Positions 1 through 5,702 of a stretch of 8,383 bases of DNA are shown in pieces. The stretch is from an uncultured Bacteroidaceae bacterium (GTDB taxonomy: Bacteria; Bacteroidota; Bacteroidia; Bacteroidales; Bacteroidaceae). A model generated the notes under the pieces. It made no database searches and was not told the origin of the DNA. It saw nothing but the letters and a program-made list of their open reading frames with translations. The DNA lies in the NCBI GenBank assembly GCA_904502185.1, contig CAJGDX010000089.1, positions 1 to 8,383 of the forward strand, in the 5' to 3' direction. How positions within the stretch are numbered: position 1 is the first letter of the stretch; every line of letters starts with the position of its first letter. The position numbers were made by a program, and so were the translations under genes.

Positions 1-521
1 TCGTCGTTCTTCTCGCATACGCCACGTGCAACGCTACCATTCTCGCTGAGAGTGTTGCATACACGGAAACCTACCATGCTGTATCTGTCTTTGCTGCCTT
101 CGGGAAGCTCTGACAACCATTTGCCCATTACCTCGAATGCGTCGCGACCATAGAAGTCGTCAGCGTTGATAACTGCGAAAGGCTCTTTGATGGCGTTCTT
201 ACCCATGAGAACTGCGTGGTTTGTTCCCCAGGGTTTTTTGCGATCCTCGGGTGCTGTGAAGCCTGCGGGGAGGTCATCAATTGCCTGGAATACCAATTCA
301 ACGGGAAGGTGTCCTTCGTATTTGCTGAGGATTTTCTCGCGGAAATCCTGCTCAAAGTCTTTGCGGATAACGAATACCAATTTACCGAAACCGCCGCGGA
401 TTGCGTCGAAGATTGAGTAGTCCATGATGGTCTCGCCGTTGGGGCCCAGACCGTCAAGCTGTTTCAAACCGCCGTAACGACTGCCCATGCCGGCAGCTAA
501 TACAAAAAGTGTAGGTTTCAT
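1..521 (-). CDS. Sugar-type nucleotidyltransferase (partial, C-terminus missing)
   Basis: About 173 N-terminal residues are visible; the frame is open to the left edge, so the C-terminus lies outside the window. The protein begins MKPTLFVLAAGMGSRYGG. It carries the nucleotidyltransferase signature G11-x-G13-S14-R15 followed by K20, which in this fold binds the NTP phosphates, then KPWGTNHAV near residue 96 and the metal-binding pair D121-D122 in VINADDFYG. The family transfers a nucleotidyl group from an NTP to a phosphorylated sugar or similar acceptor in the cytoplasm; the acceptor cannot be read from the sequence. The ATG at 521 is chosen because the signature starts at once and a TAnnTTTG promoter box lies 56 bp upstream. 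The leader is A-rich with no Shine-Dalgarno sequence. The neighbouring M16 gene is upstream on the same strand but 142 bp away, so this is probably a separate transcript. Family assignment is firm; substrate is unknown. Confidence 0.88.
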   Translation of the reverse strand, partial: MKPTLFVLAAGMGSRYGGLKQLDGLGPNGETIMDYSIFDAIRGGFGKLVFVIRKDFEQDFREKILSKYEGHLPVELVFQAIDDLPAGFTAPEDRKKPWGTNHAVLMGKNAIKEPFAVINADDFYGRDAFEVMGKWLSELPEGSKDRYSMVGFRVCNTLSENGSVARGVCEKND

Positions 522-576
522 AATTCTTTTTTTAATATGTTTGTAAATAATTGGTTTTGCTTTTGTCTAATTGCTA

Positions 577-584
577 CAAAGGTA
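577..584 (-). promoter_or_regulatory. Bacteroidota -7 promoter box for the nucleotidyltransferase
   Basis: On the minus strand the sequence reads TACCTTTG, an exact match to the Bacteroidota -7 consensus TAnnTTTG, 56 bp before the start codon at 521. No TTG is found 19-21 bp upstream; that place holds A/T-rich sequence (TTTAAAA), so the -33 half is weak. The region 522-663 holds nothing else convincing. Confidence 0.5.
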
Positions 585-663
585 GTTATTATTTTTAGAA
601 GCTGTTTTAAATTTTTCGTTTTTTTTCTTTTGACAGGTTTTTAGAACCTCTTTATAACTATCC

Positions 664-1905
664 TTACTTCTTGGTTTTCTTGTAAAGAAGCACCGATGAG
701 TTGCCTTGGCGGAACAGCTCTTTAGCTACTCGCTTGATATCTGCCGGGGTGACTGCGCGGTACATTTCTGTTTCGCGCCATGCTCGGGTGACATCGCCGT
801 ACCATTCGGCAAGCGCCAGCTTTTCGGCAAAGTTCACTCCGCTGAGATTGCTGAATATCTGTTCCGACTCGAAGCGGTTGCGCACCTTTTCGAGTTCCGC
901 GCGAGGTACCTCTTTCTGTTGCAACTCTTCAAGTTCGTTGCGTATGGCAGCCTCGGCCTGTTCGTAGGTTACCCCGTCGGCCAGTCTTGAGTATATCCAG
1001 AAGAGTCCATCGTGGTCGGTGTTCGAAATGAATGCGTCGATGCGTGTGAACAGTTTTTTCTTCTTCACCAGTCTTTCGGACAGGCGGCCTGAATAACCGT
1101 TGGCAAGAATGTCCGATATTACGTCGCATGGGTAGTAGTCGGCTCCGTTGAAACCGTCCATGTGAAATGCCATGTATAGTGCATCATTGGGGACGTTGCG
1201 GTAGACGGTGGCACGGCGCTGACGTCGTTGACGCGGTTCCTGTGGAATCTCGTGCTTTTGGCACTTGGTGGCAGGAATGTCTGCGAACCACTTGACGGTC
1301 CACTCTTTAATCTGCTCGAACGGCAGGTTACCCACCACTGCAAGTACTGCATTTTCGGGTACATAGTGGCGGCGGTGGAAATCGCGTACAACCTCTGCCG
1401 GCACGTCGGATATATGGCTGAGCTTGCGTCCGATGGTTGACCAGCGGTAGGGGTGTTTTTTGAATGCCAGTTTGCGCATGAGCATGCTGACATCGCCGTA
1501 TGGCTTGTTCAGATGGTGTTGCTTGAACTCCTCCATAACCACCTGACGCTGCACGTTTATCTTCTCGTCGTCGAGGGTAGCATTGCGCATGCGGTCGCTT
1601 TCCATGCAGAAAGCAAGTTCGGCGTTTCTGCGTGGAAGTGATATGAAATAGTCGGTTACGTCGTTGTTGGTGTATGCGTTGCTGTCGCCGCCGGCCTCTT
1701 CGAGGGGTTCGTCGAACGATGGGAACTTCTCTGTGCCTTCGAACATCAGATGTTCGAGCAGATGAGCCAACCCTGTGTGGCTGTACTCCTCATTCTTTGC
1801 GCCGACACCGTAGAGCAGGTTCACGTGAACCATTTCAGTGCTTTCGTCGCGGAAAAAGACAAGTCGCAGCCCGTTGTCGAGTTTGAAACGTGATACATCC
1901 ATCAT
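664..1905 (-). CDS. M16 family zinc metallopeptidase (413 aa)
   Basis: The protein has the inverted zinc motif HxxEH of M16 (pitrilysin/processing-peptidase) enzymes as H48-L-L-E51-H52, with E51 as the expected catalytic base. The third zinc ligand lies in VVMEEF, probably E126, about 78 residues after H48 as is usual in the family. At about 413 residues it has one active N-terminal M16 domain and one C-terminal M16 domain (roughly residues 190-370), the short two-domain layout of bacterial processing-peptidase-like members rather than the about 900-residue pitrilysins. No signal peptide is evident, so it may be cytoplasmic. The start codon overlaps the stop of the upstream PPIase gene as ATGA (1905-1902), which implies translational coupling and one transcript. 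A second in-frame ATG follows directly (MMDV), so either could be used. The substrate is unknown; small peptides or protein fragments are typical for the family. Confidence 0.93.
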   Translation of the reverse strand: MMDVSRFKLDNGLRLVFFRDESTEMVHVNLLYGVGAKNEEYSHTGLAHLLEHLMFEGTEKFPSFDEPLEEAGGDSNAYTNNDVTDYFISLPRRNAELAFCMESDRMRNATLDDEKINVQRQVVMEEFKQHHLNKPYGDVSMLMRKLAFKKHPYRWSTIGRKLSHISDVPAEVVRDFHRRHYVPENAVLAVVGNLPFEQIKEWTVKWFADIPATKCQKHEIPQEPRQRRQRRATVYRNVPNDALYMAFHMDGFNGADYYPCDVISDILANGYSGRLSERLVKKKKLFTRIDAFISNTDHDGLFWIYSRLADGVTYEQAEAAIRNELEELQQKEVPRAELEKVRNRFESEQIFSNLSGVNFAEKLALAEWYGDVTRAWRETEMYRAVTPADIKRVAKELFRQGNSSVLLYKKTKK

Positions 1906-2795
1906 TCGTCGAGTATTACAATGCGCTTGATTACCACGTCTTTTACGGGGCGGTTGTAGACGTCATACGCTTCGCGTGAAATGCTTTCAACAATGTCCAT
2001 GCCTTCAAGAACCTGTCCGAATACGGTGAAGTAGCCGTCGAGGTGGAAAGCACCTCCCTCACCTTCGATGTATCCGCGACGCTGTTCGGGGGTGTATTTG
2101 AACTCTTTTCCCTGCATTGCCGAGTCGGTCTTGGCAGTGAAGAAATGTATCATTTCGTTAAGCTCTTTTTTCTTTTTAGAGCTTTTCTTGCTCTCTTCGT
2201 AGAGCTTGTTTATTTTGTCGCGGTAGGGTACCTGCAGACTCTCGTATGTCTTGCGGCGCAGTGTCTTGTTGTATTTCTCCTCGTGGTCGTTCAGCACCTT
2301 GTCGTTAACCTTGCGGCCTGTGATGATGGAGAAGTGGCTGCCCGATGATTCTACAGCAGGGTTGAGGCTGGCTGCCGAGAGAGCGCCATATTTGTGCCAT
2401 CTTTTTGTGACATCAATTTCGGCAGGTATCTTGTAGCTTACATCTGTCTCGCCCAACTTTATTTTGGGAGCGGCTCCGCGCGACTTGGGGTCGCCTGCCT
2501 GTATCATAAAGTCCTTGATGGTGCGGAAGAATAGCTGTCCGTCGTAGTATTTGTTCATTACCAGGTTTATGAAGTTGGCACGATGCAGCGGGGTCTCCTT
2601 GTAGAGAACCAGTTTTATGTTTCCGCGGTCGGTCTCTATCATTACATACTGGTCTTTGTCGGGGCTGTTGGTGTTCAACTGCTTAAGACCGAATTCTCCT
2701 ATCGAGTCCGAACTGCTTTCGCCTGAACTTCCGCAGGCTGTGAACAATGTCGCGGCTATTACGAGAACCGCTATTTTTGAAAATATTCTGTGCAT
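1902..2795 (-). CDS. Cyclophilin-type peptidyl-prolyl cis-trans isomerase, lipoprotein (297 aa)
   Basis: The protein starts MHRIFSKIAVLVIAATLFTAC, a lipoprotein signal peptide with C21 as the lipidated cysteine (FTAC is a slightly loose lipobox), so it should be anchored in an envelope membrane. The cyclophilin domain runs from about residue 49 to the end: FFRTIKDFMIQAGDP holds R91, equivalent to the catalytic arginine of CypA, then SGSHFSII near 151 and HLDGYFTVFGQV near 251. About 85 residues (roughly 162-248), rich in lysine and glutamate and probably helical, are inserted between the last two motifs; ordinary bacterial cyclophilins lack this. A longer frame begins at 3032, but it would start inside the kinase gene and upstream of the promoter at 2819-2849, so 2795 is the start. 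The gene overlaps the M16 peptidase by 4 bp (ATGA). Likely role: folding of exported proteins. Confidence 0.92.
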   Translation of the reverse strand: MHRIFSKIAVLVIAATLFTACGSSGESSSDSIGEFGLKQLNTNSPDKDQYVMIETDRGNIKLVLYKETPLHRANFINLVMNKYYDGQLFFRTIKDFMIQAGDPKSRGAAPKIKLGETDVSYKIPAEIDVTKRWHKYGALSAASLNPAVESSGSHFSIITGRKVNDKVLNDHEEKYNKTLRRKTYESLQVPYRDKINKLYEESKKSSKKKKELNEMIHFFTAKTDSAMQGKEFKYTPEQRRGYIEGEGGAFHLDGYFTVFGQVLEGMDIVESISREAYDVYNRPVKDVVIKRIVILDE

Positions 2796-2818
2796 GGTTT
2801 TCGTTTTTAATATATCTG

Positions 2819-2849
2819 CGAAGATAGTGGTATTTGTGATTTTTTGCAA
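2819..2849 (-). promoter_or_regulatory. Bacteroidota promoter for the PPIase-M16 unit
   Basis: The minus strand reads TTG (2849-2847), a 20-bp spacer, then TATCTTCG (2826-2819), one base off the TAnnTTTG box. Transcription would start near 2812, giving a leader of under 20 nt before the ATG at 2795. It separates this unit from the kinase gene that ends at 2921 and rules out the longer N-terminal frame. Confidence 0.68.
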
Positions 2850-2920
2850 CTTTATCTGTCGGATATATTGGATGCCAGTCGATTTTTTGTTTTTGACATG
2901 ATTGCAGTTGACGTCGTTTT

Positions 2921-3910
2921 TCAGGAATTTTTGTCTGCGAATTTCATCGTAAAGAGTGTGTGGCGTTTTTCGGGGTAACTTTCGGCAAGCAGTTCTCCGC
3001 CGTGCAATCTCATTATCTGGCGGCTGAGGCACAGGCCTATGCCGTTGCCATGCTCTTTGGTGCTGTAGAAGGGCAGGAATATCTCCTCAATGCGGTTCGC
3101 CGGAATGCCATCGCCGTTGTCGGTGACGGTTATCAGTGGCGAGTCTTCGCACAGCGTGGCACGCAGTTCGACGCTGCCGTCGGGGTAACCTGCTGCCGAC
3201 TGCATGGCGTTGCGCAGCAGATTGCTCAGCACGATGCGTATCTCCGAGGCATCGGCTACAATCTCTATGTCCGGACAATGTGCAGTGAATTTTACGGCGG
3301 GAAACTCCTTTTCGAACAGTTTGTGCATTTCGCCAAAAAGCATGGGGACGGATATTTCAGTTGGCGTGGGTGGTGGCAGATGTGTCAGTGTGTGGTACGA
3401 GTCGAGGAAACGTTTGATGTTTTTGCTTTGTGCGTTTATTATTGTCATTCCCTCTTTTATTTCCGCCTGTTCAATAAGTTCGTCGCTTGTCGCGTAGTAG
3501 TCCGACAGGGTTATTATAGGTGTTACCGTGTTGCGTATTTCGTGTGTCATTATGCGCAGCAGGCGGTCGTAATAAATTTTTTTCGTCTCTATTGCACGCT
3601 CATTCTCGTGGTAGTGTGCCAGTATCCTGTTCATGTTGTCGTGCATTTCTCGCAGCATGCGGTCCTTTGCTTTTGGCAGGCGTATCATGTGTTCGCCACA
3701 TTGTATCGACAGCAGGAACATCCTTACCTGTTTAATCGGAAAATGAACTAACCTCATTGTACCGAATATCAGCACAATGAGCAGCACGATGGGTATCGAC
3801 AGCCACACAATGTCGCCTGTGTAGACGGCAATCAGTGTGATTGCCACGCTGTCGAGTATTATGGCTGCAATGTGCAGTGCCAACTGTATGCGATAGTTGC
3901 TATAGGCCAT
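2921..3910 (-). CDS. Two-component sensor histidine kinase, membrane-bound, no periplasmic sensor (329 aa)
   Basis: Two transmembrane helices (about residues 8-29 and 33-54) are joined by a loop of only a few residues, so there is no room for a periplasmic sensor domain. A cytoplasmic linker follows, then the dimerisation/phosphoacceptor helix with H123 in MTHEIRNTVTPI; H-E-x-x-N is the kinase and phosphatase motif. The HATPase domain shows the N box (LLRNAMQSA, N234), the G1 box (DNGDG, 264-268), the F box (IFLPFYSTKE) and the G2 box (GNGIGL, 288-293). All catalytic motifs are intact. The architecture resembles NtrY-like kinases reduced to the membrane anchor and catalytic core. The start overlaps the last 11 bases of the response regulator gene, so the two are co-translated and are surely partners. 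It probably senses a signal within or at the inner membrane, or through another protein; the signal is unknown. Confidence 0.94.
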   Translation of the reverse strand: MAYSNYRIQLALHIAAIILDSVAITLIAVYTGDIVWLSIPIVLLIVLIFGTMRLVHFPIKQVRMFLLSIQCGEHMIRLPKAKDRMLREMHDNMNRILAHYHENERAIETKKIYYDRLLRIMTHEIRNTVTPIITLSDYYATSDELIEQAEIKEGMTIINAQSKNIKRFLDSYHTLTHLPPPTPTEISVPMLFGEMHKLFEKEFPAVKFTAHCPDIEIVADASEIRIVLSNLLRNAMQSAAGYPDGSVELRATLCEDSPLITVTDNGDGIPANRIEEIFLPFYSTKEHGNGIGLCLSRQIMRLHGGELLAESYPEKRHTLFTMKFADKNS

Positions 3911-4466
3911 ACTTTTCTATCTTGTTGTAGAGTGTGCGGCGCGAAATTCCCAGAATTTCAGCACTCTTTGTTATGTTGCGACCGGTCTCTTTGAGTACTT
4001 TGCGCAGTCGTTCCTCCTCAATCTCCTTCAGTGTCGGGGTGCTATCCTCTTCCGCCTCTTGCTTCTGCCGGTTTTCGCTGTTATTACGCTTTTCTATCGC
4101 TGACACAATTTTTGCTATAAGTTCGCGGTTGTCCCACGGCTTGGTTACAAAGTCGTCGGCACCTTGCTTCATGGCACGTACGGCAATATCAATGTCGCCG
4201 AAGGCTGTCATCAATATTATTGCCGGAGGATTGGGGCGCTCCTTTATGGCATTGAGCCAATATAGCCCTTCCTCGCAGTCGAGTCTGCCCTTGTCGAAGT
4301 TCATGTCCAGCAGTATGGCATCCACCTTGCCGCCTGCGAGTATGGCGGGGACAAGGTTGGGGTGTTGGACTGTTCCAACCACTGCAAATTCCTTTTTCAG
4401 AATAAGTTTCAGTGTCTGCAGCAGTGCCTCGTTGTCGTCTATTGCCAGAATGTGATAGTTATACAT
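3900..4466 (-). CDS. Response regulator: receiver plus Fis-type HTH, no AAA+ domain (188 aa)
   Basis: The receiver domain (about residues 4-115) has the acidic pocket D10-D11, phosphoacceptor D54 in AILLDMNF, T87 in LMTAFGD and K108 in VTKPWD. A charged linker (about 116-145) leads to a C-terminal Fis-type helix-turn-helix ending ITKSAEILGISRRTLYNKIE. The receiver, with DMNF...EEGLYWL after the aspartate, is the kind that in Bacteroidota normally belongs to NtrC-type sigma-54 activators. The central AAA+ ATPase domain of such activators is absent; the 188-residue length leaves no space for it. The overall shape is that of PrrA/RegA/ActR regulators. It should bind DNA as a dimer and act on ordinary promoters rather than open sigma-54 ones. 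It overlaps the kinase gene by 11 bp. A dyad upstream of its own promoter, matched upstream of tolC, is a candidate binding site. Confidence 0.93.
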   Translation of the reverse strand: MYNYHILAIDDNEALLQTLKLILKKEFAVVGTVQHPNLVPAILAGGKVDAILLDMNFDKGRLDCEEGLYWLNAIKERPNPPAIILMTAFGDIDIAVRAMKQGADDFVTKPWDNRELIAKIVSAIEKRNNSENRQKQEAEEDSTPTLKEIEEERLRKVLKETGRNITKSAEILGISRRTLYNKIEKYGL

Positions 4467-4492
4467 ATACGTGCGTCTTATATATTATGGTG

Positions 4493-4522
4493 CGAATATA
4501 ATGCGCAAACGGTAAAAAACAG
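4493..4522 (-). promoter_or_regulatory. Possible promoter of the response regulator-kinase operon
   Basis: The minus strand reads CTG (4522-4520), a 19-bp spacer, then TATATTCG (4500-4493), one base off TAnnTTTG and the same kind of variant seen at the PPIase promoter. The -33 half is one base off TTG. It lies 27 bp upstream of the ATG at 4466. Confidence 0.42.
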
Positions 4523-4545
4523 TGTGTGTCGGTGCTTTTTAGTGT

Positions 4546-4570
4546 CAAGTGTGCAATTTTTACACACTTG
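4546..4570 (-). promoter_or_regulatory. Dyad upstream of the response regulator, candidate autoregulatory site
   Basis: An 8-bp perfect inverted repeat (CAAGTGTG / CACACTTG) with a 9-base centre contains the pattern TGTGCA-N5-TACACA (4550-4566). It lies in the 119-bp gap between the fic stop and the regulator's ATG, about 70 bp upstream of the expected transcription start. No T-run follows in either direction, so it does not look like a terminator. A near-identical dyad lies upstream of tolC (5596-5612). The role as a binding site is inferred. Confidence 0.5.
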
Positions 4571-4585
4571 TATATCCGGCAGATT

Positions 4586-5473
4586 CTAATATTCTATTTT
4601 AAAATAATCGAGCAATGTTTTGTAGTTATCCTGTGCCGTCAGGCAGGTATCAAGCAGATAGTCGCGTACGTTGTTCCATTGTTGCAAACCGCGATAGTAG
4701 AATATTTTCAGTTCATCTGTTACAATGAATGGCACATGTCCGTTTGCAAGGCACTCCTTGAACATTACAAGCCTGCCCACACGACCATTGCCATCCTGAA
4801 AAGGATGTATGCACTCGAAGCGTTGGTGCAGGTCGATAATATCCTCCAAAGATTTTTGTTTTATGGAGTTGTATTCCTTTAGAAGTGCCTGCATTTCCCT
4901 ATGCACATTTTCAGGGGCAGTTGTCTCGTTGCCGCCGACTTCATTCGGCAGGTGTTTGTATTCTCCAACTGCGAACCAATCCTTGCGGCTGTCCGAGGTG
5001 TTGGCCTTCAACATTCTGTGCAGTTCCTTTATGAATTTTTCAGTCAGTCGTTCTTCGGCTCTGTCGATAATAAAGTCTATGCAACGGAAATGGTTGGTTG
5101 TCTCTATAATATCGTCTATTCTGATGCTTTCGCCTTCAAAACCAATGGTGTTTGTTTCGAATATGTACCGTGTCTGTTCGTGGGTGAGGCGGCTGCCCTC
5201 AATGTGGTTGGAGTTGTATGTGAGGTCTATTTGTGTGCGGTGATAAATACCGCCTTTAAGCCCCGAATCCTTTTCGCGTTTCAACGCAGTCAGCAAGGGC
5301 ATTGCTCTGCATTCGCGGTTTTTGCGTGCAGGTGGTTCCGCGTCAGCAGGGATACTCCATGTCTTTCCTATCAGAAGTACACCCTCTATCTTACCCATTG
5401 CGCAGTAGTTACGTGCTGTGCGCTGCGAAATTCCATGTTTTTCTGCAAATTCAGATACAGATATATATTTCAT
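4586..5473 (-). CDS. HTH-Fic protein, predicted self-inhibited AMP transferase (295 aa)
   Basis: The N-terminus (about residues 1-45, VSEFAEKHGISQRTARNYCAMGKIEG and on to WSIP) is an excisionase/MerR-like helix-turn-helix of the HTH_17 kind. The Fic core follows, with the complete active-site motif H223-P-F-Q-D-G-N-G-R231. The motif S88-N-H-I-E92-G93 fits the inhibitory pattern (S/T)xxxE(G/N), whose glutamate blocks ATP binding in class II Fic proteins, so activity should be restrained in cis. Fic enzymes usually transfer AMP from ATP to a hydroxyl of a target protein; the target here is unknown. A longer frame starts at 5518, but that ATG lies inside the promoter spacer, upstream of the -7 box, so the start is the ATG at 5473. 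The promoter carries a 28-bp palindrome and a half-site copy, suggesting self-repression through the HTH. No separate antitoxin gene is adjacent. Confidence 0.93.
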   Translation of the reverse strand: MKYISVSEFAEKHGISQRTARNYCAMGKIEGVLLIGKTWSIPADAEPPARKNRECRAMPLLTALKREKDSGLKGGIYHRTQIDLTYNSNHIEGSRLTHEQTRYIFETNTIGFEGESIRIDDIIETTNHFRCIDFIIDRAEERLTEKFIKELHRMLKANTSDSRKDWFAVGEYKHLPNEVGGNETTAPENVHREMQALLKEYNSIKQKSLEDIIDLHQRFECIHPFQDGNGRVGRLVMFKECLANGHVPFIVTDELKIFYYRGLQQWNNVRDYLLDTCLTAQDNYKTLLDYFKIEY

Positions 5474-5476
5474 AGT

Positions 5477-5486
5477 TATCGGCAAG
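5477..5486. repeat. Isolated operator half-site next to the fic start codon
   Basis: Ten bases, TATCGGCAAG, are an exact copy of bases 5529-5538 of the 28-bp palindrome, displaced by 52 bp, close to five helical turns. The copy lies three bases upstream of the fic ATG, downstream of the expected transcription start. This suits looping or cooperative repression with the main operator. Confidence 0.6.
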
Positions 5487-5506
5487 TTATAAATTCTTAT
5501 TTGTTG

Positions 5507-5537
5507 CAAATATAGCATTTCTTGCCGATATCGGCAA
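5507..5537 (-). promoter_or_regulatory. Bacteroidota promoter of fic
   Basis: The minus strand reads TTG (5524-5522), a 20-bp spacer, then TATATTTG (5514-5507), an exact TAnnTTTG box. The TTG lies inside the left arm of the palindrome (5516-5543); because that palindrome is symmetric, a second TTG-like arm is also present on the opposite side (to 5537). Counting from the palindrome arm that gives the 20-bp spacing to the -7 box on the minus strand, transcription should begin near 5500, leaving about 27 nt of leader. Confidence 0.62.
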
Positions 5538-5543
5538 GAAATG
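5516..5543. promoter_or_regulatory. Perfect 28-bp palindrome over the fic promoter, candidate operator
   Basis: The left arm CATTTCTTGCCGAT (5516-5529) is followed directly by its exact reverse complement (5530-5543) with no spacer. It covers the -33 element and upstream spacer of the fic promoter, where a bound repressor would block RNA polymerase. It ends at an ATG that opens a longer frame into tolC but is not its likely start. The lack of a loop makes an RNA hairpin role unlikely and a DNA-binding dimer likely. The binder is inferred to be the Fic protein itself through its HTH. Confidence 0.75.
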
Positions 5544-5595
5544 AATGCTGTTACTATATTATTAACCTATCCACGCTCCTTACATTTTCACCTGG

Positions 5596-5612
5596 TGTGC
5601 ACATATTGCACA
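5596..5612 (+). promoter_or_regulatory. TGTGCA-N5-TGCACA dyad upstream of tolC, candidate regulator site
   Basis: A perfect 6-bp inverted repeat with a 5-base centre lies about 91 bp before the tolC start codon at 5703. Its layout and 11 of its 12 arm bases match the dyad upstream of the response regulator gene (4550-4566). The shape resembles binding sites of NtrC-type Fis HTH proteins, which fits the response regulator encoded nearby. Binding is inferred. Confidence 0.5.
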
Positions 5613-5702
5613 AAATGGGCCCGAAAAATACGAATCCTGCAAAATTGCTTCGAAATACTTTTTTTCATTATTTCCTTTGCCGACAGAAAAAGCAACGAGA
5701 AT

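Noticed and set aside
635..649. Inverted repeat AGGTT-N5-AACCT after the M16 gene as a terminator
   Set aside because: The stem has only five pairs, is A/T-rich, and is followed on the minus strand by A-rich rather than T-rich sequence.
2796..3032. N-terminal extension of the PPIase frame to an ATG at 3032
   Set aside because: It would overlap the kinase gene, begin upstream of the promoter at 2819-2849, and bury the lipoprotein signal peptide 79 residues inside the protein.
2960..3751. 263-residue open frame on the plus strand opposite the kinase
   Set aside because: It is a shadow of the kinase gene: composition is odd (rich in C, V, Y and F) and no family motif is seen, whereas the minus strand shows every kinase motif.
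5594..5609. Sigma-54 promoter upstream of tolC (TGG ... TTGC)
   Set aside because: The GG and GC pairs are 12 bases apart rather than the required 10, and the nearby regulator has no AAA+ domain to activate sigma-54.
5672..5679. TTCCTTTG as the -7 box of the tolC promoter
   Set aside because: It misses the conserved A of TAnnTTTG, and the nearest upstream TTG (5645) is 24 bp away rather than 19-21. The true tolC promoter was not identified.
5541..5702. 54-codon in-frame extension of tolC to the ATG at 5541
   Set aside because: The ATG is part of the fic operator palindrome, the extension has no family features, and a clean signal peptide begins at 5703.
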